Shown here piece by piece: positions 33,549 through 42,404 of a DNA stretch of 64,000 nucleotides (positions are counted from its first letter, which is position 1; each line of letters opens with the position of its first letter). The notes under the pieces were generated by a model. It was not told where the DNA came from and searched no databases. It saw only the letters and a list, made by a program, of their open reading frames with translations. Origin of the DNA: Crossiella equi (lineage in GTDB: Bacteria; Actinomycetota; Actinomycetes; Mycobacteriales; Pseudonocardiaceae); assembly GCF_017876755.1 (NCBI RefSeq), contig NZ_JAGIOO010000001.1, forward strand, positions 558,001 through 622,000, in the 5' to 3' direction. Position numbers and translations under genes: made by a program.

Positions 33549-35375
33549 TCAGCTGACCGGCCGCACCTCCACCGGGTCGAACCCAGCCGCCACCACGAAC
33601 CCGTCCGCCCACCGGATCCGCAGCCCTCCGTCCTGCCCGGTCACCGACGGCGCCGCCTCGGCCGTGCCACCCAGGCACACCGCCGCCGCGAACAGCCCCG
33701 TACCCGACACCTCCCCCGTCACCCGCGGCACCCGCGCGAACGGCAGGAACGCCGTGCCCTCCGGCGCCGCCACCTCCTCCGAGCCCGTCCACCCGTGCAG
33801 CGGCACCAGACGCGACTCCTCCGCCGCCCACCCGGTCTCCCAGATCCCGGTCCCGGCAGGCGCGTACCGCACCCGGTGCACCCGCAGCTCCCAGTCCCCG
33901 CGCACCACCGTGAGGCTCTCCACCCGCAGCGCGGGCAACGCCCCCAGGCCGCGCCCGAACACCGGCCGGTGCCAGGACGCCGCCCAGGCCCAGCCCTCGC
34001 CCTGGCCCACCCCGGCCTGGTGGATGCGCCGACGGGCGCTCGACTGGCCACCGATGACCAGGGCCACGTGGTTGTCCTCGACGTTCGCGCGGCTCGTCGG
34101 ACCCGACCGGGTCGAGTAGGCCAGCCGACCGTAGTGCGGGTCGGCGTCGGCGGCGTTCTCCGGCTCGTGCGGGCGCAGGTGGTCGCTGCCGTGGTTGTGC
34201 ACGCGCACCAGGCCGTCCCCGCTGGTCTGCACGAGGAAACCCGGGCCCCGCACCGCCCGCACCGTCGGCGTCTCGCTCGGCGCCGCGCCCTCCACCTCAG
34301 TCCACAGTGGATGGTCCGGGCCCGCCAGCAGGCAGGCGAAGGCCTTGGCCGCCCAGTACGGGGAGGCCGGGCCCGAGTACGGCTGGAGCGTGGCCGCGTG
34401 CGGGCCGTGCCAGCCCAGGCTCAGCAGCCCGTCCCCGGTCAGCGCGCCCCGGTCCAGGAAGTACCGCAGCGCACCGCTCAGCAGCCGCCGGGAGACCCCC
34501 GGCGCCAGCGGGGTGTCCCCGGTGACCGCGCCCAGGCCCACCGCCGAGGCCGCCGCGAAGCGGTAGGTCAGCGACCGGCCCAGGTGCAGCGGGGCGCCGT
34601 TGCCGTCGAACATCAGCCCGAACCCGGCCAGGTGCTCGGCCAGGCGCGGGCCCAGCGGGGACACGTCCCCGGCCAGGTGCGCGTCCAGCACCGGGTACAG
34701 GTGCAGCGCCCAGCCGTTGTAGTGGTCGAAGGCCCCGCCGTCGCCGTCGGCGTACCAGCCGTCACCCCGGTACCAGGTCTCCAGCAGCTCCAGGGCCCGC
34801 TCGCGCACCCGCCGGGTCAGCTCGTCGCCCCGGCCCACCGACTCCAGGAAACCCGCCACCGTGTACGGGAACAGGTACCAGTTGTTCGGCGACGGGATGT
34901 GCCGGATCGCCCCGCGCAGCCACTCCGCCGCCCGGTCCCGCACGTCCTCGGCCAGCCGGTCCCACAGCCACGGCCGGGTCAGCCGCAGGCCCAGCGCCAC
35001 CGACGCGGACTCCACCATCGGCTGACCCTGCACCGTGTAGTCCAGGATCAGCGGCCAGGACTCCGCGTCCTCGGCCCCCGGTGTCGCGGTGCCCGCCGCC
35101 AAGCCCTCCGCGTACCGCTCGACCAGCCCCAGCGGGTCCGCGCCGCCCGACCCGGCGATGCGGAAGCCCGCCGCCAGGAACGTGCGCGCGTACCCCTCCA
35201 GGCCGTCCGAATGCACCCCGCTCCTGGACGGCCGCCCCGGCAGGTCCAGCCGCGCTCCCCTCGGCGAGGCCCAGCGCCACGCCGCCGCCAGCAGCCCGTC
35301 CGCCGCCGCGACCCAGTGCTCCCGCGTGAACCCGGTGTGCGGGCTCAGCTCCCGGTCCTCCTCGGGCAGTCTCAT
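33549..35375 (-). CDS. DUF2264 domain protein, likely polysaccharide-related
   Basis: 608 residues of the DUF2264 family. The N-terminal 400 residues fit an (alpha/alpha)6 toroid (HWVAAADGLLAAAWRWASPR, RHIPSPNNWYLFPYTVAGFL, GDGWYADGDGGAFDHYNGWA), and the C-terminal 200 are beta-rich. No signal peptide, so it acts on imported material. The ATG at 35375 overlaps the dehydrogenase stop (ATGA). As last gene of a sugar ABC operon it probably cleaves or modifies an oligosaccharide. DUF2264 function is not established. Confidence 0.87.
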   Translation of the reverse strand: MRLPEEDRELSPHTGFTREHWVAAADGLLAAAWRWASPRGARLDLPGRPSRSGVHSDGLEGYARTFLAAGFRIAGSGGADPLGLVERYAEGLAAGTATPGAEDAESWPLILDYTVQGQPMVESASVALGLRLTRPWLWDRLAEDVRDRAAEWLRGAIRHIPSPNNWYLFPYTVAGFLESVGRGDELTRRVRERALELLETWYRGDGWYADGDGGAFDHYNGWALHLYPVLDAHLAGDVSPLGPRLAEHLAGFGLMFDGNGAPLHLGRSLTYRFAAASAVGLGAVTGDTPLAPGVSRRLLSGALRYFLDRGALTGDGLLSLGWHGPHAATLQPYSGPASPYWAAKAFACLLAGPDHPLWTEVEGAAPSETPTVRAVRGPGFLVQTSGDGLVRVHNHGSDHLRPHEPENAADADPHYGRLAYSTRSGPTSRANVEDNHVALVIGGQSSARRRIHQAGVGQGEGWAWAASWHRPVFGRGLGALPALRVESLTVVRGDWELRVHRVRYAPAGTGIWETGWAAEESRLVPLHGWTGSEEVAAPEGTAFLPFARVPRVTGEVSGTGLFAAAVCLGGTAEAAPSVTGQDGGLRIRWADGFVVAAGFDPVEVRPVS

Positions 35376-36376
35376 GCCAGCCGGTCCAGCCTCTCGCGCA
35401 CCACGGGGTGGGCGAAACCGTGCCCGCGCACCCACCTCGCCAGCTCGGCCGCCGCGGACGCGGTCAGCCGCTCCCACTCGTTGCCCTGCGAACCCGCCAG
35501 GTGTGGGGTGATCAGCACATTCTCACTGTCCCACAACGGGTGTCCGGCGGGCAGCACATCCGGTTCGGTCACGTCCAGCACCGCCCGGATCCGCCCCGCG
35601 CTCGTGGCCGCCAGCAGCGCGTCCTGATCCACCACCGCACCCCGGGCGGTGTTGATCAGCACCGCGTCCGGGCGCAGCAGGGCGAGCAGCTCCGCGCTGA
35701 CCAGGCCAACCGTGCTCGGCAGCAGCGGGGTGTGCACGCTGAGCACGTCGCTGCGCGCGAACAGCGCCGGCAGGCCGACCGGCTCCGCGCCCAGCTCCCG
35801 GACCTCCTCGTCGCTGACGTACGGGTCGTGCAGCAGCACCCGGAAGTCGTAGGGGCGCAGCAGCTCCACCACCCGACGCCCGATCAGCGAGGCCGACAGC
35901 AGCCCCACCACCCGGCCGAAGTTGCCCACCGAGGACGGCTGCGCAAGCCAGTCGTGCGGCCCCGGCGCCGCCCGGTACGCCCGCGCCCGCTCCAGCACCC
36001 GCTTGCCGGACAACAGGATCATCGCCACCGTGTACTCCGCCACCGGCAGCGCGTTCGCCGCGGCCGCCGAGGACACCTCGATCCCCCGCGCCCAGCACGC
36101 CTCGGTGACGTGCCCGCGCACCGAACCCGCGGTGTGCACCACCGCGCGCAGCTTCGGGGCCGCCGCCAGCACCTGCTCGTCCAGCGGCGGGCAGCCCCAG
36201 CCGGTCACCAGCACCTCCGCCTCGGCCAGCACCGGCCGCGCCTCCGGCACGTCCAACCTGGTCAGCACCCCCGGCGCCAGCGCCACGTGCTGCTCGAACG
36301 CGGCCACCGCGCCCGCGTCCAGCACCGCCCGCGCCACCTCGGCCGACATCACCAGCGCACCCCGAACCCGTCTCAC
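35372..36376 (-). CDS. D-2-hydroxyacid dehydrogenase-like protein
   Basis: 334-residue NAD-dependent D-isomer-specific hydroxyacid dehydrogenase. The Rossmann core contains VGNFGRVVGLLSASLIGRRV, a variant of the usual GxGxxG. RSDVLSVHTPLLPSTVGLVS, NTARGAVVDQDAL, DVTEPDVLPAGHPLW and ITPHLAGSQGNEWERL supply the catalytic Arg/Glu/His region. The GTG at 36376 overlaps the permease stop (GTGA). Within the ABC operon it may oxidise or reduce a sugar-derived acid. Substrate unknown. Confidence 0.88.
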   Translation of the reverse strand: MRRVRGALVMSAEVARAVLDAGAVAAFEQHVALAPGVLTRLDVPEARPVLAEAEVLVTGWGCPPLDEQVLAAAPKLRAVVHTAGSVRGHVTEACWARGIEVSSAAAANALPVAEYTVAMILLSGKRVLERARAYRAAPGPHDWLAQPSSVGNFGRVVGLLSASLIGRRVVELLRPYDFRVLLHDPYVSDEEVRELGAEPVGLPALFARSDVLSVHTPLLPSTVGLVSAELLALLRPDAVLINTARGAVVDQDALLAATSAGRIRAVLDVTEPDVLPAGHPLWDSENVLITPHLAGSQGNEWERLTASAAAELARWVRGHGFAHPVVRERLDRLA

Positions 36377-37236
36377 TTCACCGCTCCCGCCGTCATCCCG
36401 GACCGCCAGAACCGTTGCAGCAACGCGAACGCCACGATCAGGGGCAGCACCGCCAGCAGCGAGCCCATGATCACCACCGGGTAGTACTCCGGTGACACCG
36501 TGGCCGCGCTGTTCCACGTGTACAACCCCAGGCTCACCGGGTAGAGGCTCTGGTCGGAGAGCATCACCATCGGGAGGAAGAAGTTGTTCCAGATCGCCGT
36601 CAGCTGGAACAAGAAGATCGTCACCGCGCCCGGCCCCAGCAGGCGCAGCCCCACCCGGAAGAACGTGGCCAGCTCGCCCGCACCGTCCATCCGCGCCGCC
36701 TCCAGCACCTCGTTCGGCACGTAGCCCTGGCTGAAGATCCGCCCCAGGTACACCCCGAACGGGTTGAACAGCACCGGGATGAACACCGCCCAGAACGTGT
36801 TCACCAGGCCCACCGAGGAAGCCAGCAGGTACAGCGGCAGCGCCAGCACCGTCTGCGGCACCATCACCGCGCCCAGCACCAGGCCGAACAGCTTCTCCTT
36901 GTGCCGGAAGGAGTACTTGTCGAAGGCGTAGCCACAGGCGATGCCGATCAGGGCCGAGATCGCCGCGCCCAGCACCGCGTACAGCAGGCTGTTGCCGTAC
37001 CAGCGGGCGAACAGCCCGTTGTCCTCGGCGAACAGCTCCACCAGGTTCTGCCAGAAGGCGAAGCCGTCGAGGGAGAACAGGTCACTGGCGAACAGCGCGT
37101 CCCGGTCCTTGGTGGCCGCCAGCAGCAGCCACAGCACCGGCAGCAGCGTGTACAGCACCGCCAGGCCGACCACGGTGTTCACCGCGAGCCGCCCCAGCAG
37201 CCTCGGCCGCAGGGCGGCGGGCAGGTCCGCGCTCAT
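36373..37236 (-). CDS. Sugar ABC transporter permease, MalG type
   Basis: 287-residue membrane permease with six predicted transmembrane helices. The cytoplasmic EAA loop reads NEVLEAARMDGAGELATFFR. The C-terminal part (SPEYYPVVIMGSLLAVLPLI) is typical of carbohydrate uptake 1 permeases. ATGA overlap with the upstream MalF-type gene. No ATPase gene is in the operon, so a shared MsiK-like ATPase elsewhere is expected. Confidence 0.93.
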   Translation of the reverse strand: MSADLPAALRPRLLGRLAVNTVVGLAVLYTLLPVLWLLLAATKDRDALFASDLFSLDGFAFWQNLVELFAEDNGLFARWYGNSLLYAVLGAAISALIGIACGYAFDKYSFRHKEKLFGLVLGAVMVPQTVLALPLYLLASSVGLVNTFWAVFIPVLFNPFGVYLGRIFSQGYVPNEVLEAARMDGAGELATFFRVGLRLLGPGAVTIFLFQLTAIWNNFFLPMVMLSDQSLYPVSLGLYTWNSAATVSPEYYPVVIMGSLLAVLPLIVAFALLQRFWRSGMTAGAVK

Positions 37237-38123
37237 GCCGTCCTCCCGCCCCGGTTGGTCCACCTGGTGATGCCGTAGGACAGGGCGATCGTGCACAGCA
37301 CGAGGATCACCGAGGCCGCCGAGGCCAGGCCGTAGTTGTTGCGGGTGAAGGCCGCGTCGTAGATGTACATGCTCGGGGAGAACCGGGCGCTGATCACCGG
37401 CGTGGACTGGCTGAGCAGCATCGGCTCGGTGAACAGCTGCAACGCCCAGATCATGGTGAACATCGAGACCATCACCACCGAGGCGCGCACCATCGGCGCC
37501 TTCACCCGCAGGGCCGTGCGCCACGGGCCCGCGCCGTCGATCACGGCCGCCTCCACCACCTCGCGCGGCACCGCCTGCAGCGCCGCGTAGAAGATGACCA
37601 TGTTGTAGCCCAGGTTGCTCCACAGCGCGATGTTCACGATCGAGGGCAGCACCGTGCGCACGCCCAGGAAGTCCACCTCGATGTCCCCCGCGGCCAGCGC
37701 GGCGATCACCGGGCTCAGGCCCGGCGTGTAGAGGTAGAGCCAGATGATCGCCGCGATGATGCCCGGCACCGCGTGCGGCAGGTACAGCGCCAGCTGCGCG
37801 CTCGCCCGCAGCTTCGCCGCGCCGGAGTCCAGCAGCAAGGCCAGGCCGAGCGCGCCCACCACCAGCAGTGGGATGTAGATCAGGCAGTACAGCGCGACCG
37901 TGCCCAGTCCGCTCAGGAAGGTCGGGTCGGACAACACCGCCAGGTAGCTGCGCAGGCCGACGAACACGGTGCTCTCCGGGCCGAAGCCCAGGCCCGGCTG
38001 GTCCGCGCCGAAGAAGCTCAGCCAGAGTGCGGTGCCCACCGGGATCAGGAAGATCGCGGTGAACAGGACGAAAAACGGGGTCATCAGCGCGGTGGCGGCC
38101 ACGCGTTCACCAGGTCGAGCCAT
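37233..38123 (-). CDS. Sugar ABC transporter permease, MalF type
   Basis: 296-residue permease with about six transmembrane helices, beginning MARPGERVAATALMTPFFVL. The EAA loop REVVEAAVIDGAGPWRTALR contacts the ATPase. It pairs with the MalG-type subunit encoded immediately downstream. The binding-protein gene ends 12 bp upstream. Confidence 0.93.
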   Translation of the reverse strand: MARPGERVAATALMTPFFVLFTAIFLIPVGTALWLSFFGADQPGLGFGPESTVFVGLRSYLAVLSDPTFLSGLGTVALYCLIYIPLLVVGALGLALLLDSGAAKLRASAQLALYLPHAVPGIIAAIIWLYLYTPGLSPVIAALAAGDIEVDFLGVRTVLPSIVNIALWSNLGYNMVIFYAALQAVPREVVEAAVIDGAGPWRTALRVKAPMVRASVVMVSMFTMIWALQLFTEPMLLSQSTPVISARFSPSMYIYDAAFTRNNYGLASAASVILVLCTIALSYGITRWTNRGGRTA

Positions 38124-38135
38124 CCTCTCCTCCGA

Positions 38136-39461
38136 TCAGGTGGTGTGCTCGGTGGTCGCCAGCCCCAGCGCGCGCAGGTCCGGCATCGTGCCGCGCTGCG
38201 CGTCCTGGATCGCCTCCAGCAGCGTGCCGACCCCGCCCGCGGCCCGGGCGAAGCCGTCCTGCATGACCTTCTGCGTGGCGGTCATCCTCGGGCCCCAGAT
38301 CCAGCCGTCGCGGATCTTGTGGGCCTCCTCGTCGAAGAGCTGGTAGATGTCCTGGCCGCCGTAGTAGGCGCGGTCGAAGGCCTCCCGGCCCACCGGCACC
38401 AGGGCGGGCGCGGCCGGGTACTGGCTGCTGGTACCGCTGGACAGGCGGGCGCGCAGGGCGTCCGGGTGCGAGACCTGCCACTCGATGAACTCCACCGCCG
38501 CCTCCGGGAAAGCGCTATCCACGGTAACCGCGAAAGTGGATCCCCCGTGCGTGCCGACAACCTCCGAGGCGTTGTCCCACTGCGGGATCGGCGCGATCCG
38601 CCACAGGCCCTTCTGCCCCGGGCGCGCGTTGCGCTGCGCACCCGCCTCCCACGCCCCGCTCAGCCGGGTGAGCACGTTGCCCTGCGCGATCTGGGCGTCG
38701 GCGTGCTTGCTGTCCGCGGCGTTGGCGTGCAGCAGGCCCTCGTCGAGCAGGCCCTGCCAGTACTCGGCGACCCGCCTGCTCGGGGCGTCGGCGATGGAGA
38801 CGTTCCAGGCGCCGCCGTCGGTGCGGAACCACTGCGCGCCCGCCTGCCAGGCGAAGGCGGCGAACTGCATGCCGCCGTCGGTCGGGAACAGCGCCAGGCG
38901 GTGCCCGCCGGGCAGCCCGCGGACCGCGCGGGCGAGCTCGGTGAACTCCGCCCAGGTCTCCGGTACGCGCAGGCCGTGACGGGTGAAGAGGTCCTCGCGG
39001 TAGTGCAGCACCATCGGCTCGACGTCCAGCGGGACGCTGAACAGCCTGCCGTCGAAGGTGGTCAGGCGCAGCGCCTGGGGCAGCAGCTTGGCCCGCAGGT
39101 CGTCGCTGACCAGGTCGGTCAGGTCGCGCAGCACGCCGTCGATGGCGAAGCCGGGTACCTGGGGGTACTCGATGGTGACGATGTCGGGGGCGTTGCCCGC
39201 GCGGGCGGCGTTGCTGAGCTTGGCGTACCCGCCCTGGCCGCCCGTCGGCACCTGCTGGAAGTCCACGAAGATGCGGTTCTGGCCCTTGTTGAAGGCCTCC
39301 ACCACCTGCCTGCTGCCGCGCAGCGAGGACCAGAACGTGATCCGGGTCGGCCCGCTCCCGCCCCGGCGGCCCGGGGTCGGGGAGCAGGCGGCACCGCCGA
39401 GCACAGGCAGGCTCAGGGCGGCGCCCAGGAAGGTCCGGCGGCTTACTGGCGAGGGCAACAC
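38136..39461 (-). CDS. Sugar ABC transporter substrate-binding lipoprotein
   Basis: Family 1 extracellular solute-binding protein of about 441 residues. SRRTFLGAALSLPVLGGAAC is a twin-arginine signal ending in a lipobox Cys. TRITFWSSLRGSRQVVEAFN and NAPDIVTIEYPQVPGFA match the fold. Possible starts are GTG 39491, GTG 39461 and TTG 39458. GGGAGG at 39469-39464 supports 39461 or 39458, and the 39491 start lacks a ribosome site. It heads the operon of two permeases, dehydrogenase and DUF2264 protein. The ligand is probably an oligosaccharide. Confidence 0.9.
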   Translation of the reverse strand: MLPSPVSRRTFLGAALSLPVLGGAACSPTPGRRGGSGPTRITFWSSLRGSRQVVEAFNKGQNRIFVDFQQVPTGGQGGYAKLSNAARAGNAPDIVTIEYPQVPGFAIDGVLRDLTDLVSDDLRAKLLPQALRLTTFDGRLFSVPLDVEPMVLHYREDLFTRHGLRVPETWAEFTELARAVRGLPGGHRLALFPTDGGMQFAAFAWQAGAQWFRTDGGAWNVSIADAPSRRVAEYWQGLLDEGLLHANAADSKHADAQIAQGNVLTRLSGAWEAGAQRNARPGQKGLWRIAPIPQWDNASEVVGTHGGSTFAVTVDSAFPEAAVEFIEWQVSHPDALRARLSSGTSSQYPAAPALVPVGREAFDRAYYGGQDIYQLFDEEAHKIRDGWIWGPRMTATQKVMQDGFARAAGGVGTLLEAIQDAQRGTMPDLRALGLATTEHTT

Positions 39462-39529
39462 TGCCTCCCGGGTGGCCTCGGGATGGGACACCGGGAATCC
39501 TGATCGCCTGAGCGTTTCAGGTCAATACA

Positions 39530-39566
39530 TCGATCAGAAGTACTTTCAATCGATCAAACGATCACA
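39530..39566. promoter_or_regulatory. Operator region of the sugar ABC operon
   Basis: TCGATCAAACGATCACA at 39550-39566 contains the 12-mer TCGATCAAACGA, found again (inverted) at 40668-40679 before the regulator gene. TCGATCA recurs at 39530-39536. The site overlaps the stop codon of the regulator and lies upstream of the binding-protein start. Confidence 0.65.
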
Positions 39567-40635
39567 CGGCGAGCGTTGACCCCCTGACCTGCAACGACGG
39601 CAGGAGCTCAAGCCTTTGCACGGGCCCGGTATCCCCACCCAGCCGCCGCAGCAACAGCTCGGCGGCCAGCCGTCCGACGGGCCCCTTGGGCGGCGCGACG
39701 GCGGTGAGCGGGGTGCTGCCGAGGGCGGCGACCACGTCGTCGTAGGCGATCACGGACACGTCCTCGGGCACGCGGATGCCGTCGTCGGCGAGCTGCTGGA
39801 CGAGCAGCAGGGCGTCCACGTCCCCGTGCAGGACCGCCGCGGTGGCCCCGATCCCGGTCAGCGCGCCAACGAGGTCGGGCCCGGGCGCGGAGGCGTCGGG
39901 CCCGGCGTCCACGGCACTGAGCAACACGGACGTGGCCTCGATCGACGGCGTGGCCTCGGCGATCTCAGCGAAGGCCCCACGCAGCGCACGGGCGGTGGGG
40001 CTGTCGTCCCGGGCGGCCAGGACCACCCGCCGGTGCCCGAGCCCGACGAGGTGCCGCAACGCGAGGTGCACGCCGTACCAGTGGTCGGAGCACACGGAGT
40101 CGACCGAGTGCAGCACGCTCCCGGGCCGGGGCCGCCGCTCCATGACCACGACAGGCACCCCGGCCGCGGCGAGCCAGGCGTTGTCGGCTTCCTCCGCCTC
40201 GGTGGTGCGCCAACGGGGCGCGATCAACAGCCCGCACACGTCCTCGGCGAGCACGCGGTCCACGATCCGCTGCTCGGTCCCGGGCGCCTGGGGCGCGATG
40301 TGCAGGACCACCCGCCGCCCGGCTGCCTCGAGCACGGCCCGGGCCCCCTCCATGGTCTCGTGCAGGTAGGCATGCCGTTCAGGCACGACCAGCGCGACGG
40401 CCCCGGCGGCGGAGGCGGGCCCGGGGTTGTCGGTCATCAGGCTGGCGGGCCCGTCGAGGGCCCGGGCCACCCCGTGGCCACGCCGGAGCTCCCCACCCCG
40501 GGCAAGCTCCTCGACATCCCGCCGCACGGTGATGACCGAGACCTCCAGCTCCCGGGCGAGGTCACTGACCCGCACGGACCCCTTCGACCGCACCGCGGCC
40601 AGGATCCGCTGCCGCCTGACCTCATTCGCTCGCAT
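39562..40635 (-). CDS. DeoR-type HTH fused to a LacI-type sensor domain
   Basis: 357 residues. The N-terminal DeoR/GlpR winged helix at about 1-60 shows ANEVRRQRILAAVRSKGSVR and DLARELEVSVITVRRDVEEL. The rest is a periplasmic-binding-protein-like domain of LacI regulators (VALVVPERHAYLHETMEGAR, GLLIAPRWRTTEAEEA, LVGLGHRRVVLAARDDSPTA, VPEDVSVIAYDDV). It presumably binds the imported sugar or its phosphate and derepresses the ABC operon that starts about 100 bp downstream. ATG 40635 chosen; upstream codons run through the operator. Confidence 0.92.
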   Translation of the reverse strand: MRANEVRRQRILAAVRSKGSVRVSDLARELEVSVITVRRDVEELARGGELRRGHGVARALDGPASLMTDNPGPASAAGAVALVVPERHAYLHETMEGARAVLEAAGRRVVLHIAPQAPGTEQRIVDRVLAEDVCGLLIAPRWRTTEAEEADNAWLAAAGVPVVVMERRPRPGSVLHSVDSVCSDHWYGVHLALRHLVGLGHRRVVLAARDDSPTARALRGAFAEIAEATPSIEATSVLLSAVDAGPDASAPGPDLVGALTGIGATAAVLHGDVDALLLVQQLADDGIRVPEDVSVIAYDDVVAALGSTPLTAVAPPKGPVGRLAAELLLRRLGGDTGPVQRLELLPSLQVRGSTLAV

Positions 40636-40650
40636 GACCGCCCCAAATGC

Positions 40651-40680
40651 TCGTTTCGATCGTTTGTTCGTTTGATCGAA
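40651..40680. promoter_or_regulatory. Autoregulatory operator of the DeoR/LacI-type gene
   Basis: Three TCGTTT words at 40651, 40660 and 40668 lie within an inverted repeat TTCGATC-N12-GATCGAA (40655-40680). The segment TCGTTTGATCGA (40668-40679) is identical, inverted, to the site in front of the ABC operon. It sits 16-45 bp upstream of the regulator ATG. Confidence 0.65.
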
Positions 40681-41210
40681 TGATAGCCAGCCTGCTCGAT
40701 CTCGGCTGGTTTGGGCTTGGCGGTTCAGGCGAGGATTGATTTCGATTGACACTGAAGTCATAGTGATTTGGCAAATTTCCAGACGGCCGACACGACTGCT
40801 CGACACCAGCCCGTGTCAGCCCGCGGCGCCACTCCCGTAACGAGCGCACCTCGTCGCGACGGCCTCCTCAACGTGTCCACCTCGGCGGCTCGGCCGATCT
40901 CCGGGGTCACCTCGCCCAGCACACCGCGCTCGGCCGGGTCGGCGAGCCCGAGGAGGTCCGCCGCCGCGATCGTCGCGTTGACCTCGCCGGAGAGCGGGTG
41001 GATCACGGCGCAGCGCGTCGAGGTCGCCAGTGGCGCACTGCTCTGAGCCTCACGGGGCGACGCGGGCCAGGTGCGGGAAGCCGGGCAGCAGGTCCGGGCA
41101 AGTGCTCACGGTGGTGTGCTCGGCCGCTGCCCACCGTGGTCACCGACGGGGGGCGGCGCTGCTCGTGCTGGTGCTGCTGACCGGGCTGTACCGGCCGCGC
41201 CGCCGCCCGG
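40681..41210. other. Intergenic region with a possible gene remnant
   Basis: 530 bp between the regulator promoter and the PucR gene. On the minus strand about 40870-41045 reads as G/C-third-position sequence (STRCAVIHPLSGEVNATIAA, DLLGLADPAERGVLGEVTPE) and then loses bias, without a convincing start or recognised family. It may be a decayed gene. The AT-rich stretch 40690-40790 resembles a promoter region. Confidence 0.35.
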
Positions 41211-42335
41211 TCACCGCGCCCGGTGCCGCCGGATCACCAGCGCCGCCCCGATCCGTTGCAGCTGCGCCGGATCAGCCGGGTCCAGACCGGTGAGCGCGAT
41301 CGCCCGGCGCAGCCGGTAGTCGATGGTGTTCGGGTGCAGGTGCAGCTCGGCGCCGGTCCGGCGGCGGTCCAGGCCCAGGCGCACGTGGGTTTCCAGCGTG
41401 TGCAACAGGTCCGGGTGGTCGGCCAGCGGGTCCAGCAGGGCCGCCAGCTCCTCCCCCGCCGGGCTCGGCCGGGTGAGCTGGTACTCCAGCAGCACGTCCG
41501 CCAGCCCGTACAGTCCGCCCGGACGGCCCAGCGCGCGCACCAGGTCCAGCACCTCGCCCGCCTGGGCCACCGCCGCCGCCAGGTGCGGGTGCGCCGCCGG
41601 GACGTGGGCCAGGTGCGGCACCGCGCCCGTGGCCTCGGCCAGCACCGCGGGCAGGTCCGGCGGCGGGGCGGTGGGCAGCAGCACCGTGGCCCCGTCGTTG
41701 TCCCAGCGCAGCAGCCCCCGCGCCAGGATCTCCTCGGTGCGGTAGACCACCCGCTGCACCGCCACCGGCGACACCGGCGCGGGCGTGACCGCCAAGCGCA
41801 GCACCGAGAACCGTTCCGGCAGCGGGAAGCCCGCGCGGGAGGCCAGGTCCTCGGCCGGTTCGCCGTTGAGCAGCACGGTGAACAGCGCCCGTCGGTAGTG
41901 CGCGCGGTCGCTGTCGCGGCGGTGGCGCTCGGCCAGGTAGGCCTGCGTCACCGCGGCCGCCGCGCGGTCCAGGTAGCGCAGCACCAGCTCGGTGCCGTCC
42001 AGCACCGCGGGCAGGTCCTCCGGCCGCGCGTCCCCGACCAGGCGGCGCCACACCGACAGCAGCGCGCCGTGGTAGGCCGACAACACCTCGGCCAGCGGCC
42101 TGCCCTCGGCCGCCTGGCGCGCGGCGGTGGCGGTGACCGGACCGCTCAGGTCCTCGACCTCGGGGGTGCGCCGGGTGCGCAGCGACTGCGCCAGCACCTC
42201 CAGGTGCACCTCCACCGCGGCGGTCAGCTCGTGGTGCTCCCGGGTCAGGGACTGGGCCAGGCGGCGGCGTTCGGTCAGCAGCCACTGGTAGAGCACCGTG
42301 CCGTTGACGGTCAGCGCGGCGTTGTGATCGGTCAC
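41211..42335 (-). CDS. PucR-family transcriptional regulator
   Basis: 374 residues. A helical N-terminal domain contains LTREHHELTAAVEVHLEVLA and AEGRPLAEVLSAYHGALLSV. A weak central GGDEF-like segment follows, then the C-terminal PucR winged helix: LETHVRLGLDRRRTGAELHL, HPNTIDYRLRRAIALTGLDP. It is a second PucR-type gene in the window, only distantly similar to the one at 4260. Divergent from the esterase gene (69 bp between starts), which is its likely target. Confidence 0.9.
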   Translation of the reverse strand: MTDHNAALTVNGTVLYQWLLTERRRLAQSLTREHHELTAAVEVHLEVLAQSLRTRRTPEVEDLSGPVTATAARQAAEGRPLAEVLSAYHGALLSVWRRLVGDARPEDLPAVLDGTELVLRYLDRAAAAVTQAYLAERHRRDSDRAHYRRALFTVLLNGEPAEDLASRAGFPLPERFSVLRLAVTPAPVSPVAVQRVVYRTEEILARGLLRWDNDGATVLLPTAPPPDLPAVLAEATGAVPHLAHVPAAHPHLAAAVAQAGEVLDLVRALGRPGGLYGLADVLLEYQLTRPSPAGEELAALLDPLADHPDLLHTLETHVRLGLDRRRTGAELHLHPNTIDYRLRRAIALTGLDPADPAQLQRIGAALVIRRHRAR

Positions 42336-42404
42336 AGCATCCGTCTACCAGGTTGGGAACGGGCCCGATAGCGCGGCCCCGGGCGCCGTCCGGAGGATGG
42401 CCCG

